From contig CAJTQR010000003.1 in assembly GCA_910578515.1 (NCBI GenBank), positions 492,119 to 556,118 on the forward strand: a stretch of DNA of 64,000 nt, given 5' to 3'. Under the pieces are notes generated by a model. That model worked only from the letters and a program-made list of their open reading frames with translations. It was not told the DNA's origin and ran no database searches. Both the position numbers and the translations under genes were made by a program. Position 1 is the first letter of the stretch; every line of letters begins with the position of its first letter. The stretch comes from an uncultured Duncaniella sp. (lineage in GTDB: Bacteria; Bacteroidota; Bacteroidia; Bacteroidales; Muribaculaceae). This document shows, piece by piece, positions 26,905 through 35,265 of this stretch.

Positions 26905-27209
26905 GTCTGTTGTAAAATTAAGAGATGGTTGATGATTGTTTGTTAGATTTGCCGCGCATATCGGTCGATGAATGGCTGAATTACGTAGCGATATAAAAAC
27001 AACGGTGCAACTTAGCGAGAGGTTTAAACTTTTTTTATGTTCTTTAGCATGTATTTCCCTTTGCGGTCTAATTTGATGTGATTTGTAGTGAAAAAAGAGC
27101 TCTTTAGGAGTGAAATAACGGCGGCAAGCATATAAAAAATACCTCCGGAACCTGTTGTTGAGGTTTCCGGAGGTAGATTTATCGATAGGTATGTAACCTT
27201 AAGCGGCTA
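26905..27209. other. intergenic region upstream of the acid phosphatase gene
   Basis: A 305-bp gap holding the phoN-like gene's upstream region and the glgP terminator. Only an imperfect -7 match (TAATTTTA, about 26913-26920, minus) was found for the phosphatase; no gene seen. Confidence 0.5.
27140..27174 (-). terminator. terminator after glgP
   Basis: TACCTCCGGAA pairs with TTCCGGAGGTA, with a further CCT/AGG pairing around GTTGTTG. On the minus strand it is followed by a T-rich tail (ATTTTTTATA). Confidence 0.8.
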
Positions 27210-29768
27210 TTAAATCCAACGTACGAACGCGAAGTCCTGACGGTGGGGCAGATTCGGGTTGGTGGGATACAGACGGTAGCTGTAACGGAACACACCCGGA
27301 TTGCGGAGCTTGTGCTTAAGCTCGAAGGTCACTACATTGCCTTCCTTGGATACAATCTCGAAGGGGATTGAAGCCACGCGCTTTTCAGTGTTGTCCTGGA
27401 ACTTGTCAATCACAAGTTCAAGACCGAGGTCATCAGCGAGACCGTTGGCGTCAACCTTCACGATTGTGGTGAAAGTCTGACCTGTCTGGCAGTTCTGGTG
27501 GAGGTCCTCCTTGGTGGTGCATTCGATTACGTTGATGCCATCCCAAGCGGCAGCCACTTTTTCTTTCCAGGCAGCGATTTCCTTAGCGAGCTTGTCGCCG
27601 TTGGCTGAGAGCTTATCGAAACGCTTTGCTTCGGGTTCGTAGAAGCGTTCGATGTAGTCCTCAATCATGCGCTGCATGGTGTACTGAGGAGCGATGTGAC
27701 CGATAGAACGCTTGATGTACTGAATCCACTCAGGTGAATATCCCTTTGAGTTCTTTGCGAAGTAAAGAGGTATAATCTCGTTTTCGAGCATAGAGTAGAT
27801 TGTAGCGGCATCGAGCTTGTCCTGCTGACCCTGGTCAGTGTAGGTGCGCTTGTCGGTAAGAGCCCAACCTGCCTTTTCATCGAGACGGTAGCCTTCATAC
27901 CACCATCCGTCAAGCACTGAGAAGTTGAGCACACCGTTCATCTCAGCCTTTTCACCGGAAGTACCTGAAGCCTCGAGAGGACGGGTAGGAGTATTCAACC
28001 AGATATCCACACCGGTAACAAGGCGCTTAGCCACAATCATGTTGTAGTCCTCAAGGAATATAATCTTGCCCTGGAACTGTGGCATGCGTGAGATTTCCAT
28101 GATGCGCTTGATGAGACCCTGACCTGCACCATCGGCGGGGTGAGCCTTGCCGGAGAATACGAACTGCACGGGGAACTGCTCGTTGTTGACAATGCGTGCG
28201 AGACGGTCGAGGTCGGTAAAGAGAAGGTGTGCGCGTTTGTAAGTGGCGAAACGACGGGCGAAGCCGATGATGAGCGCGTTGGGGTTGATTTTTTCAAGAA
28301 TCTTGATTACTGCGGAGGGGTCACCCTGATTAGCAAGCCATTTAGCCTTGAAGTCACGCTTCACGAAGTTGATGAACTTGTTCTTGAGGGTCATTCGCAT
28401 GTTCCAGATATCCTCATCTTTCACCTTGAAGATGCCATCCCAAGCCTTGGGGTCGCTCTGATGGTCGAATACCTGCTGACCGAGGTGTTCAGCGTAGAAT
28501 GATTTCCATTCGCTGGCAGCCCAAGTAGGCATGTGGACACCGTTGGTCACGTAACCAACGTGGCTTTCTTCCCAAGTGTAGCCTTTCCAAAGACCGGCGA
28601 ACATCTTCTTTGATACTTCGCCGTGGAGCCAGCTCACACCATTTGCTTCCTGGCAAGTATTGAGTGCGAATACACTCATTGAGAAGCGGTCCTGGCTGTC
28701 GGGATTCTCGCGACCCATGTTCATGAGGTCCTGCCAAGAGATGCCGAGGCGAGCGGGGAATTCGTTGAGGTACTTGTGGGCAAGACCTTCATCGAAATAG
28801 TCGTGACCTGCGGGCACGGGAGTGTGAACGGTATAGAGAGCTGATGAACGGACGAGTTCAAGAGCAGTGTTGAAGTCGAGACCCTTCTCTACATAGTCCA
28901 CAAGACGCTGGAGGTTGAGAAGCGCTGCGTGACCTTCGTTGGCGTGATAGATGGTGTGGTTGATGCCAAGTTTCTTGAGAGCGAGCACACCACCGATACC
29001 AAGGAGATATTCCTGCTTGATTCGGTTTTCCCAGTCACCACCGTAGAGCTGGTGAGTGATAGAGCGGTCAAACTCACTGTTCATGTCGAAGTCGGTGTCG
29101 AGAAGATAAAGCTTCATACGACCCACGTTTACTCTCCAGATGTGGCTGTAGATTATACGACCGGGGTAGGGTACTTCGAGAATTACGGGGTGACCGTTTT
29201 CGTCAACTACCTGCTCTATGGGGAGCTGGTTGAAATTCTGAGGCTCATAGTTGGCAATCTGCTGACCATCCACGCTCAGAGTCTGGGTGAAGTATCCGTA
29301 ACGGTAGAGGAAGCCGATGGCAGTCATGTCGACGCAGCTGTCGGAAGCTTCCTTGATATAGTCACCTGCGAGGACACCGAGACCGCCTGAATATATTTTG
29401 AGGCAGTTGCAGAGACCATACTCCATAGAGAAGTAGGACACTGAGGGGATATCCTTACGCATGGGTTTGGACATGTAATCCTGGAACATGTCATAGACAT
29501 GCTGGATGCGGTTCATCATTTCGGTGTCGGCCATAATCTCGTCGAGGCGCTCAGAGGGGAGCTGCTGGAGGAGCATTACGGGGTTTTCACCTGTTGCACG
29601 CCAAAGGTCGGCGTCAAGGTCGCGGAAGAGGTTTTTACCTTCGCTGTTCCACACCCACCAGAGGTTGCGTGACAGCGTTTCAAGTGGTTTCAATGCTTCG
29701 GGAAGGAGCGCCTTCACGGTGATGTCGCGCCATACGGGAGCATTTGATTTACTTACAGGTAGTTTCAT
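27210..29768 (-). CDS. glgP: alpha-glucan (glycogen) phosphorylase
   Basis: An 852-residue GT35 enzyme releasing glucose 1-phosphate from alpha-1,4-glucans. It is the 'alpha-glucan family' form with an N-terminal DUF3417 domain (LETLSRNLWWVWNSEGKNLF). The catalytic core shows FSMEYGL, GLGVLAGDYIKEASD, GYVTNGVHMPTW, and the PLP-lysine motif EASGTSGEKAEMNG at about residue 600. It lies 66 bp downstream of the glycogen synthase gene on the same strand, so synthesis and breakdown enzymes are probably co-transcribed. Ends at a good terminator. Confidence 0.95.
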   Translation of the reverse strand: MKLPVSKSNAPVWRDITVKALLPEALKPLETLSRNLWWVWNSEGKNLFRDLDADLWRATGENPVMLLQQLPSERLDEIMADTEMMNRIQHVYDMFQDYMSKPMRKDIPSVSYFSMEYGLCNCLKIYSGGLGVLAGDYIKEASDSCVDMTAIGFLYRYGYFTQTLSVDGQQIANYEPQNFNQLPIEQVVDENGHPVILEVPYPGRIIYSHIWRVNVGRMKLYLLDTDFDMNSEFDRSITHQLYGGDWENRIKQEYLLGIGGVLALKKLGINHTIYHANEGHAALLNLQRLVDYVEKGLDFNTALELVRSSALYTVHTPVPAGHDYFDEGLAHKYLNEFPARLGISWQDLMNMGRENPDSQDRFSMSVFALNTCQEANGVSWLHGEVSKKMFAGLWKGYTWEESHVGYVTNGVHMPTWAASEWKSFYAEHLGQQVFDHQSDPKAWDGIFKVKDEDIWNMRMTLKNKFINFVKRDFKAKWLANQGDPSAVIKILEKINPNALIIGFARRFATYKRAHLLFTDLDRLARIVNNEQFPVQFVFSGKAHPADGAGQGLIKRIMEISRMPQFQGKIIFLEDYNMIVAKRLVTGVDIWLNTPTRPLEASGTSGEKAEMNGVLNFSVLDGWWYEGYRLDEKAGWALTDKRTYTDQGQQDKLDAATIYSMLENEIIPLYFAKNSKGYSPEWIQYIKRSIGHIAPQYTMQRMIEDYIERFYEPEAKRFDKLSANGDKLAKEIAAWKEKVAAAWDGINVIECTTKEDLHQNCQTGQTFTTIVKVDANGLADDLGLELVIDKFQDNTEKRVASIPFEIVSKEGNVVTFELKHKLRNPGVFRYSYRLYPTNPNLPHRQDFAFVRWI

Positions 29769-29834
29769 ATTTAAAGGATTAGAAATTGTAATTCAATTTT
29801 GATAACGTACTTCAGTTAGGTGCGTTTCGGTTAG

Positions 29835-31505
29835 TTATTTGACTTTACGTAAGGCAATGTCGTAAGCCTCCTCGTAATATTTTATGAAGTTAGCCCATGA
29901 TGCAGCTGCTGCTGTCTTCATGGCTGCTTTCTGTATCTTTTTGTACTCTTTTTCGGATGCGCATGTCAGATACTCGATGGAGTGTGCTACGCTTTCTACC
30001 ACTCCGGAGTAGTTGGAGTCGCCTCTGCCTATCACGTTCACGCCACATTCGTCAAAGTAATTGTCAAACGCCTCGAGCGCCCATTGACCGAAGCCTGAGA
30101 GTGATGTGGTGACTGTAGGAACACCGAATGCCACGCTTTCAAGCGGAGTATAACCCCATGGTTCATAGTATGAGGGGAATACAGTGGCGTCAGCGCCGAT
30201 GATAAGGTCGTAGTAGCTCTTGTTGAATATGCCGTCGGTGCCATTCAGGTAACAAGGCACGTAAATCACGTTGACGCGGCGGTTGGTGTCGGCGAAGCCG
30301 AGCTGCTTGATGCGGTTGATTATAGGGTCGCTTTCCGGATTGTTGAGCCAGTGGGTTATTACCGGTTCATCGAGCGGAGCTTTGTCGGCAGCTTTGATTC
30401 GCTTTTTGCCGGCGGTGGCGGCTATGCGGGCAGAAAGGTCTGCGCGGGGTTCCTTTGACCATGCGGGTACCATCACGAATGCCAGCACGTTGCGACAGAT
30501 TTCGCAATTTTCCAGTGTGGCGCATGAATCAAGGAAGAGGTCTATGCCTTTGTTCCTGTACTCACAGCGTCCGCTTGTCACAACTATGAATGTGTTGTGG
30601 TCATACTTCTGACCGGTGAGAGCTGATGCGACATTGAGCATAGTCTCGCGGGCCTCAGCACGCGCTGCGGGATATTTTGCAGCGGCAGGTACAAAGTTTT
30701 TCTCGAATCCGTTGGGAGTCACCACGTCGGGCCGGCGCTCAAGGAGCTGCTCACACTCGCGGGCGGTGATTTCGCTAACGGTGGTGAAGGCATCGGCGTT
30801 GTGGGCGGCAGCCTTTTCGATAGAGTGCTTTGACTCCATGTTGAGCTCGCGGGCCATCTGGTCGCCGTTGTAACCTTGCAGGTAATCGTAGAGGGGTTTA
30901 TTATTACCACAGATGCTTCTGCCTATGCTTGTGGCATGTGTTGTGAAGACAGTAGCTACCTGAGGAAGTTTCCATTTTACATAGAGAAGACCCATTCCGG
31001 TGGTCCATTCATCAAAGTGAGCCACGATGTTATCGCCGCCTAAACCACTGTTGACAATCGACTCAATCACCATGCCTGAGGCGAGAGCGAAGGCACAACC
31101 TTCGTCGTAGTCGCCGTAAGCGTGAAGTGAATCTACTCCGAAACGATTCCACATCTCGCCATAGAATTGGTCCTTGACAGAGTAAAGACCATCGAACTTT
31201 ACTAAAATTGCTATGGGGCGACCGGGAATTTCCCATCGGCCGATGCGTACTTTAATATCGTAAGGTAATTTTGCTGACTTTGCCCAGGCGGAAAGACCTG
31301 TGACAGTACATTCAGTGAACCAGGGAGAAGGATTCTCCTCCGACCATACGTCGGGACCAATAAATACAGTCTTATCTTTGTCTATCTTCTGGAGAGTTTT
31401 GGCTTTGGTAGACAGGACGGTGTATATACCGCCAATCTTGTTACACACTTCCCAACTGACTTCAAATAGCAAATCGGGGACAAGTGTAGCAGGTTTTTTG
31501 TCCAT
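29835..31505 (-). CDS. GT3-family glycogen synthase
   Basis: A 556-residue glycosyltransferase resembling eukaryote-type (GT3) glycogen synthases rather than the bacterial GlgA (GT5). Signs are LLFEVSWEVCNKIGGIYTVLSTKA at the N terminus, HFDEWTTGMGLLYVKWKLPQVATVFTTHAT, and the C-terminal E-X7-E catalytic stretch YYEPWGYTPLESVAFG at about residue 440-455. It extends glycogen from a nucleotide-sugar donor (UDP-glucose in animals and fungi; donor here not shown by sequence). Forms a pair with glgP. A TACCTTTG -7 element lies at 31534-31541. Absence of the long C-terminal regulatory tail of animal enzymes is noted. Confidence 0.92.
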   Translation of the reverse strand: MDKKPATLVPDLLFEVSWEVCNKIGGIYTVLSTKAKTLQKIDKDKTVFIGPDVWSEENPSPWFTECTVTGLSAWAKSAKLPYDIKVRIGRWEIPGRPIAILVKFDGLYSVKDQFYGEMWNRFGVDSLHAYGDYDEGCAFALASGMVIESIVNSGLGGDNIVAHFDEWTTGMGLLYVKWKLPQVATVFTTHATSIGRSICGNNKPLYDYLQGYNGDQMARELNMESKHSIEKAAAHNADAFTTVSEITARECEQLLERRPDVVTPNGFEKNFVPAAAKYPAARAEARETMLNVASALTGQKYDHNTFIVVTSGRCEYRNKGIDLFLDSCATLENCEICRNVLAFVMVPAWSKEPRADLSARIAATAGKKRIKAADKAPLDEPVITHWLNNPESDPIINRIKQLGFADTNRRVNVIYVPCYLNGTDGIFNKSYYDLIIGADATVFPSYYEPWGYTPLESVAFGVPTVTTSLSGFGQWALEAFDNYFDECGVNVIGRGDSNYSGVVESVAHSIEYLTCASEKEYKKIQKAAMKTAAAASWANFIKYYEEAYDIALRKVK

Positions 31506-31533
31506 TCCTTATAAAGTTTTCGTTTTCAGACCG

Positions 31534-31541
31534 CAAAGGTA
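31534..31541 (-). promoter_or_regulatory. -7 element of the glycogen synthase-glgP unit
   Basis: TACCTTTG on the minus strand, 29 bp from the start codon; no good TTTG was found at the -33 distance. Confidence 0.5.
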
Positions 31542-31744
31542 AGCATTTTTTCCGAAAAATCACTCATACTGAGTGCAAAAACATAAAAAAACTATGTATG
31601 GTAACGTGTAGGACGTTTTAACATTTATTATTAAATAAGGGTCTCACCATAATTAAAAAATGTTTTCTGAAATTAAAATCTCCCTATAGTCTGCTCGCGC
31701 TGTACTCTTCCCGGGTACAAGGTAATCGGAGTGGAAAATTTTTA

Positions 31745-31834
31745 GTCCGAAGGAAAAAGTTTTTTAGTCCGATTCGGAGGCGAGTGTCCGATTTTGATGT
31801 CCGTTTTCGGACAAGTGTCCGAAAACGGACACTT
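31745..31834 (+). promoter_or_regulatory. cluster of GTCCG palindromes, likely activator-binding sites
   Basis: Two perfect palindromes, GTCCG-TTTT-CGGAC (31799-31812) and GTCCG-AAAA-CGGAC (31817-31830), have centres 18 bp apart; the second extends to a 22-bp dyad (31813-31834, AAGTGTCCG arms). The two are also complements of each other and form a 15-bp inverted repeat around AAGT (31798-31831). Further GTCCG half-sites occur at 31745, 31767 (with CGGAG) and 31786. The palindromes centre about 80 and 98 bp upstream of the predicted sigma-54 start, the usual place for enhancer-binding-protein sites. The sequence is certain; the function is inferred. Confidence 0.75.
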
Positions 31835-31875
31835 TGTAAATGGGCTAAACGTTTTATAATTAGCAATTTAAAAGT

Positions 31876-31892
31876 TTGGCACGGTTGTTGCT
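31876..31892 (+). promoter_or_regulatory. sigma-54 (RpoN) promoter of the export operon
   Basis: TTGGCACGGTTGTTGCT matches the consensus YTGGCACGrNNNTTGCW at every defined position, with the GG (31878-31879) and GC (31890-31891) separated by 10 bp. Transcription would begin near 31903, giving a leader of about 42 nt before the start at 31945. Confidence 0.85.
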
Positions 31893-31944
31893 ACATATAT
31901 TGGCATAATTTTGAAAATAAAAAATCATATCACAAAAAATAACA

Positions 31945-33195
31945 ATGGACAGAGAGATACCTAAGGAAGAGCGCATGAAGGCGCGTCGTAAAAGCTGGTT
32001 GAAATGGGCTGCCGCAATAGTGTTTGTGGTAGCAGTGATGGTAGGAGTGTTCACATCGCTACGTAAAAGTGTGAAAATGTCCGACCTTAACTTCTCCGAA
32101 GTGGAGCGTAGTTCGATTGAAACCTCTGTAAGTGCATCGGGAAAAGTGGTGCCGGCGTTTGAGGAAATCATCAACTCTCCGATATCAACACGTATAGTGG
32201 AGGTGTACTGTCAGAGCGGTGACAGTGTGCTCGAGGGGACCCCGTTGCTTCGCCTTGACCTGCAGTCGGCGGAAACCGAACTCAACAAGATGACTGATGA
32301 AATGCAGATGAAGCAGCTCGACATGCAGCAGACACGACTCAATATCTCGACCTATCTTCGCAATCTGGAGATGCAGATAAAGGTAAAGGAGATGAGCGTC
32401 AATCGTCTTGAAGCTGAGGTGAAGAATGAACGCCGTCTCGATAGCCTCGGCTCGGGAACTGGCGATAAGGTGCGTGAAGCGGAACTCGCTTACAATACCG
32501 GTAAGCTCGAGCTGGAGCAACTCCGTCAGCAGCTTGTGAATGAGCGTCAGGTGAAGGATGCGGAATATAAATCGAAGCAGCTGGAACTCAGTGTGTTTGA
32601 AAAGAACCTCAGTGAACAGCGCCGCACACTGGAGGATGCGCGTATCAAGTCGCCCCGTGCTGCCACACTCACATATATAAATAAAGAGATTGGTAGCCAA
32701 ATCTCACAGGGACAGAAATTGGCAGTGGTCAGTGACCTCACGCATTTCAGTGTTGATGCCGAGATAGCCGACAGCTATGGCGAAAGAGTGGCGGTAGGTT
32801 CACCGGCGAATGTCAAGATAGGCAAAGAGGTGCTTCGCGGAAAGGTGTCAAACATCACCCCTCTCAGCACTAACGGCGTAATCGCATTTACCATCAAGCT
32901 CGATGTTGACGATTATCCCAGATTGCGCTCGGGTTTGAAGACCGATGTATATGTGATGTGTGACATCAAGGATGATATACTCCGCATCCGCAACGGTTCC
33001 TATTATATGGGCCCCGGTCTATATGAAATGTTCGTTGCCGATGGCGACAATGAGATTGTGAAGCGCAAGGTGCGCCTTGGCGACAGCAACTATGAATTTG
33101 TCGAAGTGGTGGAAGGTCTCAATCAGGGCGACCGTGTGGTGATAAGCGACATGAACGATTTCAAAAATTCACAGCGTGTGAAAATCAGAAAATAA
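31945..33195 (+). CDS. HlyD/MacA-like membrane-fusion (periplasmic adaptor) protein
   Basis: A 416-residue protein anchored by one N-terminal transmembrane segment (about residues 22-41, AAAIVFVVAVMVGVFTSL). The order is barrel-lipoyl (SGKVVPAFEEIINSPISTRIVEVYCQSGDSV), an alpha-helical hairpin of about 120-215, lipoyl second half (IKSPRAATLTYINKEIGSQISQGQKLAVVSD), and beta-barrel/membrane-proximal domains. It links an inner-membrane ABC pump to a TolC-type channel. It is the first gene after a sigma-54 promoter and is followed by the ATPase gene. Confidence 0.92.
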   Translation: MDREIPKEERMKARRKSWLKWAAAIVFVVAVMVGVFTSLRKSVKMSDLNFSEVERSSIETSVSASGKVVPAFEEIINSPISTRIVEVYCQSGDSVLEGTPLLRLDLQSAETELNKMTDEMQMKQLDMQQTRLNISTYLRNLEMQIKVKEMSVNRLEAEVKNERRLDSLGSGTGDKVREAELAYNTGKLELEQLRQQLVNERQVKDAEYKSKQLELSVFEKNLSEQRRTLEDARIKSPRAATLTYINKEIGSQISQGQKLAVVSDLTHFSVDAEIADSYGERVAVGSPANVKIGKEVLRGKVSNITPLSTNGVIAFTIKLDVDDYPRLRSGLKTDVYVMCDIKDDILRIRNGSYYMGPGLYEMFVADGDNEIVKRKVRLGDSNYEFVEVVEGLNQGDRVVISDMNDFKNSQRVKIRK

Positions 33196-33253
33196 CTCTC
33201 TCCCGGAAAATATAATAAACTGAATTAAGTAACTATCTAATATACTCTACATT

Positions 33254-33928
33254 ATGTCAATCATTAAACTTACTGAAGTAAACAAAATCTATCGTACTAA
33301 CGAGATTGAAACACAAGCATTGGAAAATGTCAACATCGCAGTGGAAAAGGGTGAATTTGTGTCGGTGATGGGTCCGTCGGGATGCGGAAAGTCAACCCTG
33401 CTCAATGTGGTGGGTCTGCTCGATACTCCCACTTCGGGAACTGTTGAAATAGCTGGCACCGTGATAGGCAAGATGAAGGACAGTGAATTGGCTGCCTTCC
33501 GTAACAAGAATATCGGATTTGTGTTCCAGAGCTTCCACCTCATCCCCTCGCTCAATGTGACCGATAATATAGAGCTTCCCCTCATCTACCGCTCCGGCAT
33601 CTCCGAGAGCCAGCGCAAACAGATGGTGCGCGAGGTGCTTGAGCGCGTAGGTCTCACACACCGCTCACGTCACATGCCCGCGCAGCTTTCGGGTGGTCAG
33701 TGCCAGAGAGTGGCGATAGCCCGCGCTATTGTGGGTAATCCTGAGATTATTCTTGCCGACGAACCGACCGGTAACCTTGACTCAAAGATGGGTGCCGAGG
33801 TTATGGACCTGCTGCATGACCTTAACAAGAAAGATGGACGCACCATCGTGATGGTGACCCACAATGAAGTGCAGGCTAAACTGACCGATAGAATCATGAT
33901 GTTCTTTGACGGTCGTCAGATAGGATAA
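33254..33928 (+). CDS. ABC transporter ATPase of the LolD/MacB type
   Basis: A 224-residue nucleotide-binding subunit with Walker A GPSGCGKS (40-47), Q-loop FVFQSFHLIPSL, signature LSGGQCQRVAIARAI, Walker B ILADEPTGNLDS and H-loop MVTHN. It is a free-standing subunit of the family that powers MacB/FtsX-fold mechanotransmission exporters. It is the only ATPase in the operon although four permease genes follow, so it would have to serve both permease pairs. A 58-bp gap follows the adaptor gene and a 33-bp gap precedes the first permease. Confidence 0.95.
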   Translation: MSIIKLTEVNKIYRTNEIETQALENVNIAVEKGEFVSVMGPSGCGKSTLLNVVGLLDTPTSGTVEIAGTVIGKMKDSELAAFRNKNIGFVFQSFHLIPSLNVTDNIELPLIYRSGISESQRKQMVREVLERVGLTHRSRHMPAQLSGGQCQRVAIARAIVGNPEIILADEPTGNLDSKMGAEVMDLLHDLNKKDGRTIVMVTHNEVQAKLTDRIMMFFDGRQIG

Positions 33929-33961
33929 TTAACTCCAATCTCCTCCTAATTCCTAAGTGAG

Positions 33962-35254
33962 ATGAAATTTATAAAACAGATAATATATGATTTGCGGACT
34001 CAGCCAGTCATCGGGACTGTGTCAATCATCGGTACCGCGCTTGCTATCATGCTTGTGATGGTGGTGATGATGATTCGGCAAATCAATGTTGCAGCCGTTG
34101 CTCCCGAAAGTAACCGTGACCGTCTGCTCTATGAGTACGGACTGAGCATGGAGTGTGATGAGGGTGGAAGTGGCAGCAGCAAACTTAGCCTTAAAGCAAT
34201 CGACAAGCTTTATGGCGACCTCAAGACCCCCGAAGTCGTTTCCATACTCAACAGTGATTTTGAAGCAGTGGACGTGATTGGTGAAAATGGTGTTGCTATC
34301 GTTGCCGACATGCGTTTTTCGGATGAAAATATGTGGAAAATCTTTGACCACAAGTTTCTTTACGGTGCGCCTTACAGCGAGGCTGATGTGAAAAATAACA
34401 ATAAGGTCGTAGTGCTCACCGAGTCACTTGCCCGTAAGCTGACTGGAAATCCGGATGCCGTTGGCAAAAACATTCTGATAAAACAGTATCCCTATAAGGT
34501 AATTGGTGTGGTCAGAGATGTGTCGCCTCTTATGGGGTGGAGCTATGCACAGCTTTGGACTCCTGTTCATCCTGATAACGGTTCTATTTCGTTCGGCAGT
34601 GAGGTTGACCAGTATTGGGGTAATCTATCGGTGGTGTCAATGGCAAAGACTCCCGAGGATGTGCCTGCCATGCGCCAGGAGATACTCTCGCGTAATGCTT
34701 CATTCAATAACGAAATCAAAGAATTCGGATGGCGTCGTGTTGATACCGGATTTCCTTACGTACAGGAAGAGGTGCATGCTTTGAGAGGCACCAACACCAC
34801 ACCTGATGTGGACAGCGAACGGATGATTCATTATATTCTTGTGGCTATTATCCTGCTGGTACCAGCCATCAACCTTTCGAGCATGACCCAGAGCCGCCTG
34901 CGCCAACGTCGTCACGAAGTAGGTGTGCGCAGAGCATTCGGAGCCACCAAAAGCTCCATCATGCGCTCAATATTAGTGGAAAATCTTTTCGTTACCGTGA
35001 TAGGAGGTTTGATAGGATTGGTGTTGACATTTGTGGTGTCCTATATGTTTACATCTCTCTTTTATGAACCGGTATTCTCATGGGGTGGTTACTCTGTGGA
35101 AATGAGTCTGAACGCATCGATGCTTTTCAGCTGGAGCATATTTGGCTGGGCACTCCTCTTCTGCTTCGTACTCAATCTGCTCAGTGCCGGTATTCCGTCA
35201 TGGCGTGCTGCTCATGTCAATCCGGTGGAAGCAATCAACGGTATCAATAAATGA
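33962..35254 (+). CDS. ABC transporter permease, FtsX/MacB fold (pair 1, type A)
   Basis: A 430-residue permease: TM1 near residues 18-40 (VSIIGTALAIMLVMVVMMI), a large periplasmic MacB_PCD-like domain (about 45-270), and three C-terminal TM segments with the FtsX core (SSMTQSRLRQRRHEVGVRRAFGAT, GGLIGLVLTFVVS, WALLFCFVLNLLSAGIPSWRAAHVNPVEAI). It is closely related along its length to the gene at 36618: both begin with MK-[FL]-[IL]-K, share QPVI...IIGTAL, and carry PESNRDR after TM1. It overlaps the next start codon region by 4 nt if the most upstream ATG is used. Confidence 0.92.
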   Translation: MKFIKQIIYDLRTQPVIGTVSIIGTALAIMLVMVVMMIRQINVAAVAPESNRDRLLYEYGLSMECDEGGSGSSKLSLKAIDKLYGDLKTPEVVSILNSDFEAVDVIGENGVAIVADMRFSDENMWKIFDHKFLYGAPYSEADVKNNNKVVVLTESLARKLTGNPDAVGKNILIKQYPYKVIGVVRDVSPLMGWSYAQLWTPVHPDNGSISFGSEVDQYWGNLSVVSMAKTPEDVPAMRQEILSRNASFNNEIKEFGWRRVDTGFPYVQEEVHALRGTNTTPDVDSERMIHYILVAIILLVPAINLSSMTQSRLRQRRHEVGVRRAFGATKSSIMRSILVENLFVTVIGGLIGLVLTFVVSYMFTSLFYEPVFSWGGYSVEMSLNASMLFSWSIFGWALLFCFVLNLLSAGIPSWRAAHVNPVEAINGINK

Positions 35255-35265
35255 TGGAAAAAGTC

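Larger units (their letters stand above)
31506..31944. other. divergent regulatory region between the glycogen pair and the export operon
   Basis: A 439-bp non-coding region. On the minus side is the glycogen synthase -7 element (31534-31541). On the plus side are the GTCCG palindrome cluster (31745-31834) and the sigma-54 promoter (31876-31892). The stretch 31560-31730 is AT-rich with no recognised feature. Confidence 0.7.
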
